From the NCBI GenBank assembly GCA_903887485.1, contig CAISPV010000091.1, positions 1 to 35,244 on the forward strand: 35,244 bases of DNA. The letters run 5' to 3'. Position 1 is the first letter of the stretch. The number at the start of each line of letters is the position of its first letter. Source of the DNA: an uncultured Desulfobulbaceae bacterium. Its GTDB lineage: Bacteria > Desulfobacterota > Desulfobulbia > Desulfobulbales > Desulfocapsaceae. Made by a program: the position numbers and the translations under genes. Positions 26,149 to 34,188 of this stretch are shown in pieces. A model generated the notes under the pieces. The model saw only the letters and a program-made list of their open reading frames with translations. It did no database searches and was not told the origin of the DNA.

Positions 26149-27690
26149 ATGGAAGAAAACAGGATGACAGGTCTTGAAAAATTGCAGGCGCTGAGGGATC
26201 TCAGCGTCCGATATGATTGCCCGTTCGTAGAGTTTCAGGAGTCGGTGACCGGCCCCCAGTTTGTACTGTGGAAACTCGACATGAAACAGCTCCGGGCCGA
26301 GGGCTGGTTCCCGCGGACGGTTGGCGATGGCCGGGCAACGGTGATCGCCATTGATCCCGGCCCGTCCCTGGCTGCGATAGTCCGCACGACGCTGGCGGTC
26401 ACGGAGGTGGAGTTCCAGGTCACCCTGCCCGATGATCTCATCCGCATCATCGACCACAATCAGGATCTCAACCCGGGCTTTCCACCAACCGCCGGTCGCA
26501 CCCCGCTGGCCAAGGTACGCACCTATCTGGCCGGGCGTCGTTCCCTGTTCACCCATTACCGGACCCTACTGGCCAAGAGCCGCACCGGCCTTGCCTTCAT
26601 CCGCACCGGACTTTCTTTTATTACCATTGCCCTGCTTTTTCTCCGCCTGATTGGCGCCGGGTATTATCTGCTGTTGGAAGCACCTCTACTGATAAGCGGC
26701 ATCATCATGGTCTATGACGGCCTCAAATGGTATCTGCCGGCCAGGGCGATCTACGCGACCCTACCTCCCTGTGTTGATACCAGCGCCACCGGCGGAACCA
26801 GTGTGCTTGAGGCTGGCAACGAGTACGTTGCCCCGGAGTTCCGGCGCAGTGATGTAGTGCCGGGAGCCGCCGCGTTGCGGGCCTCCTGGACCAGCCTGTC
26901 GCCGGTGATGCGGCGGCGCTATCTAGCCAGCGACCGGACTGATCTTGCCGAAGAGCGGACGGTGCTTGCCTATTTCCGAACCAGAATGGCTATGGTCAGG
27001 ACCGGTCTGGCCTTCACCCGCACCGGTTTCGCCTTTATCAGTCTCGGCCTTGGCCTGTTGCGCCAGTTTCAGACCAGCCGCTGGCTGGCCTTCGATCTCG
27101 GGCTCATCGGGATCGGGGCCCTCATGGCCCTGGAGGGTTTTTTCTGGTATGTGCGCGGTCGCCAGGCCGGGGTGGAGGGGTTGGCATCGGTGCGGCAAAA
27201 GGATCGCATGGCCACCGTCTGGGATTATTTTTTTCCCCACCACCATACCTTACCCGGCGTTGACAAAAATCCCATGACCCTGCCGGTCCGCAGTTCTCAT
27301 GCTCCTGGAATCTGGGCGACCACCGGCCTTGCCCTGGAGCGCACGGTGCTGGCCGAACGCCGGAACGTTATGGCCCGGTTGCGCACGGTCATGGCCCGGG
27401 CCCGCACCGGTTTTGCCTTTATCCGCACCGGCTTGAGCCTTTTTTCGATCGGGGTGGCATTCTGGCTTTTCTTCGCCGACACCGGCGGCAGCGGTTGGGC
27501 CGTGTTCAACTATTTGATGATAGCTACCGGCCTCTTGCTGGTGGTAGACGGCTTTGTCTGGAGCATTCCGGCAGAGCGGATTCGCCGTCAGTTTCCTTAT
27601 TGTTACGGTGACTTGGAGATCCCCCTCCCCGATTACGGTGTTCCTTCCCGATTCTGGAAAAAAGTGGTGTTCAGCAATGATGCAGGTTAA
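26149..27690 (+). CDS. Membrane protein with three tandem DUF202-like units
   Basis: A 513-residue protein. The N-terminal 110 residues are soluble and resemble the second half of a GspE/MshE N-terminal (T2SSE_N) domain (LDMKQLRAEGWFP, ATVIAIDP, VTLPDDLIRIID). Three DUF202-like units follow at about 120-205, 255-345 and 390-490. Each has an Arg-rich helix of the type RTxLAxxRTGLAFIRTG leading into two further membrane helices. DUF202 is the domain of YidH-like proteins and of the Vtc1 subunit of the yeast polyphosphate polymerase complex; its bacterial function is not established. The gene starts eight bases after paralogue 3 and overlaps the next gene. Three units in one chain is unusual, since family members normally have one. 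Confidence 0.78.
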   Translation: MEENRMTGLEKLQALRDLSVRYDCPFVEFQESVTGPQFVLWKLDMKQLRAEGWFPRTVGDGRATVIAIDPGPSLAAIVRTTLAVTEVEFQVTLPDDLIRIIDHNQDLNPGFPPTAGRTPLAKVRTYLAGRRSLFTHYRTLLAKSRTGLAFIRTGLSFITIALLFLRLIGAGYYLLLEAPLLISGIIMVYDGLKWYLPARAIYATLPPCVDTSATGGTSVLEAGNEYVAPEFRRSDVVPGAAALRASWTSLSPVMRRRYLASDRTDLAEERTVLAYFRTRMAMVRTGLAFTRTGFAFISLGLGLLRQFQTSRWLAFDLGLIGIGALMALEGFFWYVRGRQAGVEGLASVRQKDRMATVWDYFFPHHHTLPGVDKNPMTLPVRSSHAPGIWATTGLALERTVLAERRNVMARLRTVMARARTGFAFIRTGLSLFSIGVAFWLFFADTGGSGWAVFNYLMIATGLLLVVDGFVWSIPAERIRRQFPYCYGDLEIPLPDYGVPSRFWKKVVFSNDAG

Positions 27691-28903
27691 CAATGAAAGA
27701 TTAATAGTGCCTTTCCGGGCTATTGCCCTGCTCCGGGACATGCCCCTGGCCGAGGCAGCCGAGGCAGCCATCGAGCGCCGGGTGCCGCTGGCCCGGATTC
27801 TTCATGCCGAGTACGGCGTGCCGCGTGAGGTTCTGCTTACGGCTTTGCGCGACTATTACCAGTGCGCCGCCATCGAATACGATGAGCGATTGCCTGTCCC
27901 GCCCGAACTGCTTACTGGTCTCCAGGTCAGCAAATTGGCACCAAATGGCTGGTTTCCGGTGATCAAGGACGCCGATGGCACCATCATCATCGCTGCCGCC
28001 GATCCTTCGGACCCAGCCATGCGCGCCGAGGTTGAGGGAATTTTCGGTCCAGCCCCCTATGAATTCCGGGTGGCCCTGCCCGACGACATCTCCTGGTTTA
28101 GCCAGGACTTCCTCCATGACCAGCCGGGCCTGCTCATCGGCACCGAACGGACCGGACTGGCCTTCTGGCGCAATACCATGGCCCAGTGGCGGACACGGCT
28201 TGCCTGTTACCGCACCGACTTCAGCCGGGCCCGCACCGCTTTGGCATTTGTGCGGACAGGCCTTGCGCACGGTGCCATTGCCCGGATCCTCTTGAGCAAC
28301 GAACGTTTTGCCGCCCACCCCTTTCTGGCCTATGGTGTCTTGGTCTTCGACCTGCTCCTTCTTCTCGGCGCCCTGTCCACCTACCTCCGGGTACGAAGCT
28401 CACGGCTGACCCCGCCGCGGCATCAGACCCTGGTCGAGGTGAGCGGTGCCACCTTGAGCTTTCTTGAAAACTACCAGAACCTGGAAGATAGCAGGATGGA
28501 AAAGAAAACCAAAGAAACCATGCTGGCCCGCCTCGGCGACCTGCTCGGCAACTACTGTACCATTCTCTATCCTGCCCCTGCCAGCCGGGAACGCACCCAT
28601 CTGGCGCGGGAACGAAATGTGCTCGCCGCCCAGCGCACCATTGCCGGCTGCTACCGGACCATCTATGCACGGGCCCGCACCGGACTGGCCTTTATCCGCA
28701 CCGGCGTCTCCTTTGTGAGTATCGGCATCGGCCTGATCAGCTATTTTGGCCTGGGGTTCAAGACCTTCTTTGACGGGATGCTGATCGTCATCGGCCTGTT
28801 GATGATTATCGATGGGGGGCTCTGGTACCTGCCGGTTCGCAAGGAACAGGCGGAACTGCCCAGAACTCGGAGCGCCGTGCTGGCGGGAGGAAAAACCGGA
28901 TGA
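27677..28903 (+). CDS. T2SSE_N-like protein with two tandem DUF202-like units
   Basis: A 408-residue protein related to the preceding gene. The N-terminal 150 residues look like a full GspE/MshE N-terminal domain: an alpha-helical part (PLAEAAEAAIERRVPLARIL), DYYQCAAIEYDE, then KLAPNGWFPV and IIIAAADPSDP. In some proteins this domain binds cyclic di-GMP, but I cannot confirm the required motif here. Two DUF202-like units follow at about 152-240 and 310-390, the second with RARTGLAFIRTGVSFVSIGI. A polar segment of about 60 residues separates them. ATG at 27677 or 27680 begins inside the preceding gene. The stop overlaps the start of kinase 2 (ATGA). Confidence 0.76.
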   Translation: MMQVNNERLIVPFRAIALLRDMPLAEAAEAAIERRVPLARILHAEYGVPREVLLTALRDYYQCAAIEYDERLPVPPELLTGLQVSKLAPNGWFPVIKDADGTIIIAAADPSDPAMRAEVEGIFGPAPYEFRVALPDDISWFSQDFLHDQPGLLIGTERTGLAFWRNTMAQWRTRLACYRTDFSRARTALAFVRTGLAHGAIARILLSNERFAAHPFLAYGVLVFDLLLLLGALSTYLRVRSSRLTPPRHQTLVEVSGATLSFLENYQNLEDSRMEKKTKETMLARLGDLLGNYCTILYPAPASRERTHLARERNVLAAQRTIAGCYRTIYARARTGLAFIRTGVSFVSIGIGLISYFGLGFKTFFDGMLIVIGLLMIIDGGLWYLPVRKEQAELPRTRSAVLAGGKTG

Positions 28904-30306
28904 AAATCGAGCATAAAATCTATCTCTCCAACGCAGTCAATATCCTGCTCATCGTTCTGATCGGTATGTTTGCCTTGCAGAACCTCAGCGAGATATTGAC
29001 CAAGTTCCGCTTCACCGTGATCGCCGAGGGGCTCAATGCCAACTTTCTTGAGATGCGGCTGGCTGAAAAAAATTATTTTTTCTATGGCGATGTCGAGGCC
29101 TTCAACAATATCCAGAGCAGAATCGACCAGACCAATGCGACCCTCCTGCAGATTCAACCTGACATCATCCGGGCCGTGGGTTCAGCAAAGTACACGAAGC
29201 TTCAGGAATATCTCCACATCTATGCGCTGCTGGTCGATTCGATCAGCAAGGCTGCCCACCACGATGTCGCGGCCCAGAAAAAGCTGCGGGAGGCAGGCCA
29301 GAATCTCAAAACATTTTCCGAAGATATCACCGCCCTTGAGGTTGAGAGTATCGGCGCGATTATTGTCCGCTCCAAGAATATCCTGCGCTTTTCCTTCGTG
29401 GCAGTTGCCCTCTTCACCTTTCTATTCAGCAATCTCATCGTCCGTAACATCGGTCAATCGCTACGCAAGGTTGTCGATCTCACTCGGGCAATCTCCAAAG
29501 GCAACTACCCGAAAATCGCAGAAAAACCCTCCAATGACGAGATGGGCGCCGTGATCAGCGCCATCAACGCCATGGCCGAGGAGCTCCAAAAGCGGGAAGA
29601 AGAAATTGTCCAGTCCAAAAGGCTCGCCTCCATCGGCGTGCTGGTGGCAGGCGTTGCCCACGAACTCAATAATCCGTTGAATAATATCTCCATGATCGCC
29701 CAGACCTATACCGAGGTGTACGATGGGCTTGGCAAGGCGGAACGGATCGGTTTTATGGAACAGATCGATGAGCAGACCGAGCGGTTGCGGCTGATCATCC
29801 ACAACCTGCTTGATTACGCCAAACCCAAGGAGCAGCATCTGGCCAAGGCGGCCACCAATCAGGTCATCAAGAAGACCCTGTCCCTGGTGCAGAATATGCT
29901 CGATGTCTCCAACATTAAAATCACACTTGCCCTGGCCGAGGATCTGCCGGATATCTACATCGACGAACACCAGATCCAGCAAGTGCTGGTCAACATGGCC
30001 ACCAATGCCATTCAGGCCATGGACAAGGGCGGCGAACTGCGGATTACCTCCCGCTATCTGCCGGATGATGACAAAATCGAGATCGAGATCGGCGACAACG
30101 GCAAGGGCATTGCCCCGGAATTCCTCGATCACATCTTTGATCCGTTTTTCACCACCAAGGAGGAGAAAGGCACCGGCCTCGGCCTGTGGGTCAGTTTCGG
30201 GATCATCAAAAACCATCAGGGGAACATTCGGGTGACAAGCCAGGCCGGAGTCGGCACCACCTTTATCATCTCCCTGCCCAGTAGCCATAAATTGGGGGTC
30301 GCATAG
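28900..30306 (+). CDS. Membrane sensor histidine kinase 2
   Basis: A 468-residue kinase similar in plan to kinase 1. TM1 is at about 7-27 and TM2 at about 163-185. The extracytoplasmic helical sensor opens with LEMRLAEKNYFFYGD, sharing LEMRxxEKNYxxY with kinase 1. HAMP, HisKA (H254 in AHELNNPLNNI) and HATPase_c domains follow, with N box VLVNMATNAIQAM, G1 GDNGKGIA and G2 GTGLGLWVSFGII. A GGAGG site lies inside the end of the preceding gene and the ATG overlaps its stop. The partner is probably the receiver 78 bases downstream. The two kinases look like an old duplication, since their sensor domains are alike but clearly diverged. Confidence 0.92.
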   Translation: MKIEHKIYLSNAVNILLIVLIGMFALQNLSEILTKFRFTVIAEGLNANFLEMRLAEKNYFFYGDVEAFNNIQSRIDQTNATLLQIQPDIIRAVGSAKYTKLQEYLHIYALLVDSISKAAHHDVAAQKKLREAGQNLKTFSEDITALEVESIGAIIVRSKNILRFSFVAVALFTFLFSNLIVRNIGQSLRKVVDLTRAISKGNYPKIAEKPSNDEMGAVISAINAMAEELQKREEEIVQSKRLASIGVLVAGVAHELNNPLNNISMIAQTYTEVYDGLGKAERIGFMEQIDEQTERLRLIIHNLLDYAKPKEQHLAKAATNQVIKKTLSLVQNMLDVSNIKITLALAEDLPDIYIDEHQIQQVLVNMATNAIQAMDKGGELRITSRYLPDDDKIEIEIGDNGKGIAPEFLDHIFDPFFTTKEEKGTGLGLWVSFGIIKNHQGNIRVTSQAGVGTTFIISLPSSHKLGVA

Positions 30307-30384
30307 CCAGGTTCAGAATTGCAAGCAACAATCAGTATTGGCATCAGAATCAATGCCGATGCAACCAAAATTTAACGAGGTGGA

Positions 30385-30756
30385 ATGATGGCAAAACATA
30401 GCATTATGGTCATTGACGATGAGAAGATCGTCGGGGATATGGCAAAACTCTCCTTCGAGCAGGACGGCTACGAGGTGGAGACCTTCCTCAATGGCGAGTC
30501 GGCCTTGGCACGGCTTGTGGAGAAACCCTTTGACGTGGTGATCACCGATCTGAAGATGAAGGGGGTGGATGGCCTTGAGGTGCTGCGCACCGTCAAGAAG
30601 CTCTACCCCGGCATCAAAGTGATCATGATCACCGCCTTCGCCAATCTGGATGTGGCCATCGAGGCGTTACGGGACGATGTGCACGACTTCTTTCCTAAGC
30701 CGGTCAAGATCAAGGAACTGAAGGCCTCGGTCAAAAGGGCCTTGGGGGAAGAATGA
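30385..30756 (+). CDS. Receiver-only response regulator 2
   Basis: A 123-residue CheY-like receiver with no output domain. The acidic pair is in VIDDEK, phosphoacceptor D55 is in VITDLKMKG, and the conserved Thr and Lys are in MITAFAN and FPKPVKIKEL. GAGGTGG precedes tandem ATG codons (30385 and 30388). It sits between kinase 2 and dikinase-like protein 4, mirroring receiver 1, which sits between dikinase-like protein 1 and kinase 1. A protein-protein output acting on the neighbouring dikinase-like protein is the simplest reading. Confidence 0.92.
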   Translation: MMAKHSIMVIDDEKIVGDMAKLSFEQDGYEVETFLNGESALARLVEKPFDVVITDLKMKGVDGLEVLRTVKKLYPGIKVIMITAFANLDVAIEALRDDVHDFFPKPVKIKELKASVKRALGEE

Positions 30757-30795
30757 TTCGAGGGCGCGTCATGGTTAACAGCAGGAATTTTTGAC

Positions 30796-33369
30796 ATGAC
30801 AGGCTCATTGTTCCAGCGGTTCAAAGGGATAGTCAGGGGCAGGCAAAACCGTGGTCCCGACCTCACGACGCGTTTCAAGGCATTCCAGGCGATGCTCGAC
30901 GGCAACAACCGCACCCTGGAGGCCATGACCGAGATGGGGGAAAAGCTCGGCGGCGACTACCTCTTTGACGTCAATTACATCCGAAGCGCCTATGCACGAA
31001 TATTGGCGGCGATCTCCGATTCGCTCGACAATTTCACCCAGCTCACCGATAACCACTATCCCCAGCTCGTTGAAATTTTAGGCCGCATCGACAGCCTAGT
31101 GCAGCGGATGCTGACCAGCGATGGATCCATTTCCAACCGCCTGGTAGTCTTTTATCCGGAGATCACCTGGGACCTGGCCGAAGAGGTCGGCGGCAAGAAT
31201 TACCACCTGGCCGAACTGGCCAACACCCTGCAACTCCGGGTACCCGAGGCCTTTGCCATCACCACCGCCGCCTTTACCACCTTCCTCCGCCACAACGACC
31301 TGGAAAAACGGCTGGCCGGGCTGGGCAAGGCCGACAGCACGACCCTTACCCAACTCCGCAACGCCATTCTGTCCGGCGGCTTTCCAGAGGATTTTACCAC
31401 GGCGCTGAACACCGCCCTGGAAAAAATGCGGTCCCGACTCGGCAAAAACGGGACCTTGTCGGTCCGCAGCAGCGCTGAAGAGGAAGACGGCGACTTTTCC
31501 TTTGCCGGCCAGTTTGAGACGGTGCTCAATGTCCCCTGTACCAGCAAGGCGGTGCAGGCCGCCTATAAAGAGGTGGTGGCCAGCCTTTTCCAGGCTGGCG
31601 CCACCAGCTACCAGCAGCAGCTGGGCTATGATCTGGGGAAATTAAAGATGGCAGTGGGCTGCGTGGCCATGGTTGAGGCGAAGGCCAGCGGCGTAATCTA
31701 TACGGCTGCGGCCGGCAAAGACCGGAGCCATATGGCGATCAGCGCCGCCTGGGGCCTGGGCAAGGGAGTCGTCGACGGCCTGACCGATGCCGATCTCTAC
31801 ACCGTTAGCAAGGGTGAAAAACTCCAGCTCGTCGACCACCGGATCGGCGGCAAGGCCCGGATGGTGGTCAATTTAGGGACAAGCGGCATCGAAACCCAGG
31901 AAACCCCGACAGAATTGCGGCCCCTGGCGTGTCTCAGCGAAACGGAGGTGCTGAAGCTGGCCCGGCTGGCCCTGGCCATCGAAGAGTACTACCGGAACCC
32001 TCAGGATATCGAATGGGCCATGGACAACAACGGCCGTTTTTTCCTGCTTCAGGCCCGGGCTTTACAAATGGACGAGCCGGAAAACGAGGAGACCTCCCAA
32101 AATCAGGAAGCCGCCGCAGGATATCCGGTACTGCTCCGCGACCAGGGGGTGGTAGTGCAGCGGGGCGCCACGGCGGGCAAGGTCTTTATCCTCCACCACA
32201 TCGACGAACTTGAAAAAATTCCCAAGGGCAGCATCCTGGTGGCCAGCCATGACTCTCCCCATTTCGTGCAGGCCATCCCCTTATTACACGCCATTATCAC
32301 CGATGTAGGTGTCCCCACCAGTCACATGGCCTCCATCTGCCGGGAGTTCAACATCCCCACGGTGGTCAACACCGGCCAGGCCACCACTGTGCTGACGCAC
32401 GGCCAGGATATCACCCTGCAGGCCAGGGAGGGCAGCGAATTTGTCGTTTACGCGGGGATTGTCCAGAATCTCCTGCGCGAAGAACGACAAGGCGCGGCCA
32501 AGATCCGGGAGCTTTACGAGTTCCGGCAGCAGAAATACATCATGCGCCATATCGCACCTCTTCATCTGGTCAACCCCCTTGAACAGGAATTTTCCGAGGA
32601 GAAATGCAGGACCGTGCATGATCTCATCCGCTTCATGCACGAGAAGGCGATGCAGGCCCTGGTCGCCTATGCCGGGACACAGGGACGCGGCCTGACCAGG
32701 TTTTTCGGCGGCAAAAGCGCCCTGCACCGGCTGACACTCCCCATCCCGGTTCAGCTTCTGCTGATCGATCTTGGCGGCGGCTTACAGGATACGGCAAGCA
32801 AAAAGGAGGTGGATTTCACCCAGGTCGGATCGGCGCCTTTGCGGGCAGTGCTTGCCGGCATGCTCTTTCCCGGGATCTGGCAGAAAGAGGGAGTGGCCCT
32901 GCAAGGCCGCGACCTGCTTTCCGGCATGACGAGGGCGGCAGACCTCACCGGCGGCGGGGATGGGCTGGCCGGCTACAACGTGGCCCTGGCCAGCAGGGAG
33001 TATGTGAACATGAGCCTGCGCTTCGGCTACCACTTCAACATGCTGGACTCCTACTGCAGCGATAAGCCTCGCAACAACCACATCTACTTCCGCTTCGTGG
33101 GCGGGGCCGCCGCCATTACCAACCGTTCCCGCCGCATTGCCCTCATGACCCAGGTGCTGGCAGAACACGGTTTTGCCCTCAAGGCCAAGGGCGATCTTCT
33201 GGTCGGCCGCCTCTCCGGCCTGAGCCGGCAGGAGATCGAAGGGATCCTCGAACAGATGGGCCGGCTGATCGGCTATACCCGGCAACTCGACGCCCGCCTT
33301 GATTCCGACGAGATGGTGAGCATCCTTGCCCACCGATTTCTAGAGGGCAACTACCGTCTCGATCCCTGA
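30796..33369 (+). CDS. Dikinase-like protein 4: ATP-grasp and phosphohistidine domains with novel C-terminus
   Basis: An 857-residue paralogue closest in appearance to protein 1 (MGEKLGGDYLFDVNY against MGEKLSGDYLFDQRY). The ATP-grasp domain has EVGGKNYHLAEL, VPEAFAITT, SVRSSAEEED, SFAGQFET, AWGLGKGVVDG and QDIEWAMD. Where the others have a TxDP-like or SRNP-like motif it reads YTAAAGKD, and its grasp domain ends in QARAL instead of QARPL. The phosphohistidine is H510 in GVPTSHMASICRE. The C-terminal domain shows C604/H608 in KCRTVHDLIRFMHEK, LIDLGGGL, YHFNMLDSY and NHIYFRFVGG. AGGA lies upstream of the ATG at 30796. It is the last gene of the run, converging on a phosphoesterase gene. No terminator hairpin was recognised after it. 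Confidence 0.85.
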   Translation: MTGSLFQRFKGIVRGRQNRGPDLTTRFKAFQAMLDGNNRTLEAMTEMGEKLGGDYLFDVNYIRSAYARILAAISDSLDNFTQLTDNHYPQLVEILGRIDSLVQRMLTSDGSISNRLVVFYPEITWDLAEEVGGKNYHLAELANTLQLRVPEAFAITTAAFTTFLRHNDLEKRLAGLGKADSTTLTQLRNAILSGGFPEDFTTALNTALEKMRSRLGKNGTLSVRSSAEEEDGDFSFAGQFETVLNVPCTSKAVQAAYKEVVASLFQAGATSYQQQLGYDLGKLKMAVGCVAMVEAKASGVIYTAAAGKDRSHMAISAAWGLGKGVVDGLTDADLYTVSKGEKLQLVDHRIGGKARMVVNLGTSGIETQETPTELRPLACLSETEVLKLARLALAIEEYYRNPQDIEWAMDNNGRFFLLQARALQMDEPENEETSQNQEAAAGYPVLLRDQGVVVQRGATAGKVFILHHIDELEKIPKGSILVASHDSPHFVQAIPLLHAIITDVGVPTSHMASICREFNIPTVVNTGQATTVLTHGQDITLQAREGSEFVVYAGIVQNLLREERQGAAKIRELYEFRQQKYIMRHIAPLHLVNPLEQEFSEEKCRTVHDLIRFMHEKAMQALVAYAGTQGRGLTRFFGGKSALHRLTLPIPVQLLLIDLGGGLQDTASKKEVDFTQVGSAPLRAVLAGMLFPGIWQKEGVALQGRDLLSGMTRAADLTGGGDGLAGYNVALASREYVNMSLRFGYHFNMLDSYCSDKPRNNHIYFRFVGGAAAITNRSRRIALMTQVLAEHGFALKAKGDLLVGRLSGLSRQEIEGILEQMGRLIGYTRQLDARLDSDEMVSILAHRFLEGNYRLDP

Positions 33370-33425
33370 TTCCCTTTCCCAATCAACAAGAAAATACGGA
33401 CGCAGAAAGGTACGTGTAAGCGCAA

Positions 33426-34085
33426 TCAGGCAGCGTGATGGAAACGGAGACTCGGCAGCTCCACGGCAGTCAGCAGATTGCCATAGGCGGCGCCGGTGTC
33501 GATACCGATCTTGTTGGCAGTGATGAATGGCGTGACAAAAGGGGTGTGGCCGAAGATGATCCGCTTGCCGTAATCCCGCTCATCGGAAAGGAAAGGTTCC
33601 CGCACCTCGCAGAGATCAGAGATATCCTGCTCGCTGAGAGGTCGTCCAAAGCGGAGACCGGCATGGACAAAGATGTACTCGTCGGTTTCCCAGTAGGGCA
33701 GCAGGGAGGCAAGAAAATCACGGTGTTCTCTGGACATAAAGGCAAGGGCCCCAAGCTCGGCAAGGCTGGCGCCACCGTAACTTGTCAGGGTTTTTTCCAT
33801 ACCCAGCCGCCGCAGATAGGGGAGCAAGGCCGCATCCTTGCTGCGGTGGTACTCAAGAAGCAGATATTCATGATTGCCCATAAGGGCCACAAGGTGCACG
33901 CCCTCAGTCCGCAAGCGACAAAGCTGGTCGATCACCCCTTTGACATCAGACCCCCGATCCAGATAATCACCGAGACAGACCAGGGTATCACGACCGGCAT
34001 CAAAAGGCAGACGCTCCAGCAGGAGCCTGAGTTTATCTGCACAACCGTGAATATCGCCGATGACGAAGATTTTTTCATTCACCAT
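33426..34085 (-). CDS. PPP-family metallophosphoesterase (Ser/Thr phosphatase-like)
   Basis: A 219-residue calcineurin-like phosphoesterase. All PPP metal-site motifs are present: GDIHG (D11, H13), GDYLDRG (D40), GNHE (N71, H72), and later FVHAG and GHTPF histidines. Bacterial members include PrpA/PphA-type protein phosphatases and ApaH-like dinucleoside polyphosphatases. The short length and GDYLDRG favour the protein-phosphatase-like branch. GGAA lies about seven bases before the ATG at 34085. It converges with dikinase-like protein 4 and follows the Tim44-like gene on the same strand. A role in removing phosphate from the neighbouring system is possible, but the opposite orientation gives no direct support. 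Confidence 0.88.
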   Translation of the reverse strand: MVNEKIFVIGDIHGCADKLRLLLERLPFDAGRDTLVCLGDYLDRGSDVKGVIDQLCRLRTEGVHLVALMGNHEYLLLEYHRSKDAALLPYLRRLGMEKTLTSYGGASLAELGALAFMSREHRDFLASLLPYWETDEYIFVHAGLRFGRPLSEQDISDLCEVREPFLSDERDYGKRIIFGHTPFVTPFITANKIGIDTGAAYGNLLTAVELPSLRFHHAA

Positions 34086-34188
34086 GAAACAGTTCCCATA
34101 TTCGAGTCCCTGCTCAAGCTGCGGCAGCCCCGGTCAGTACTGCCTCATAAACAAAAAAAATCCCCAAACGACTCAAATCAGCCGCCAT

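Noticed and set aside
16369-33369. Annotating the four large proteins as PEP synthase or pyruvate phosphate dikinase.
   Set aside because: They have the ATP-grasp and phosphohistidine domains but not the PEP/pyruvate-binding TIM barrel, so that reaction is not supported.
33426-34085. Treating the PPP phosphoesterase as a member of the dikinase signalling cluster.
   Set aside because: It is on the opposite strand, converges on the cluster and pairs with a Tim44-like gene, so proximity alone is weak evidence.
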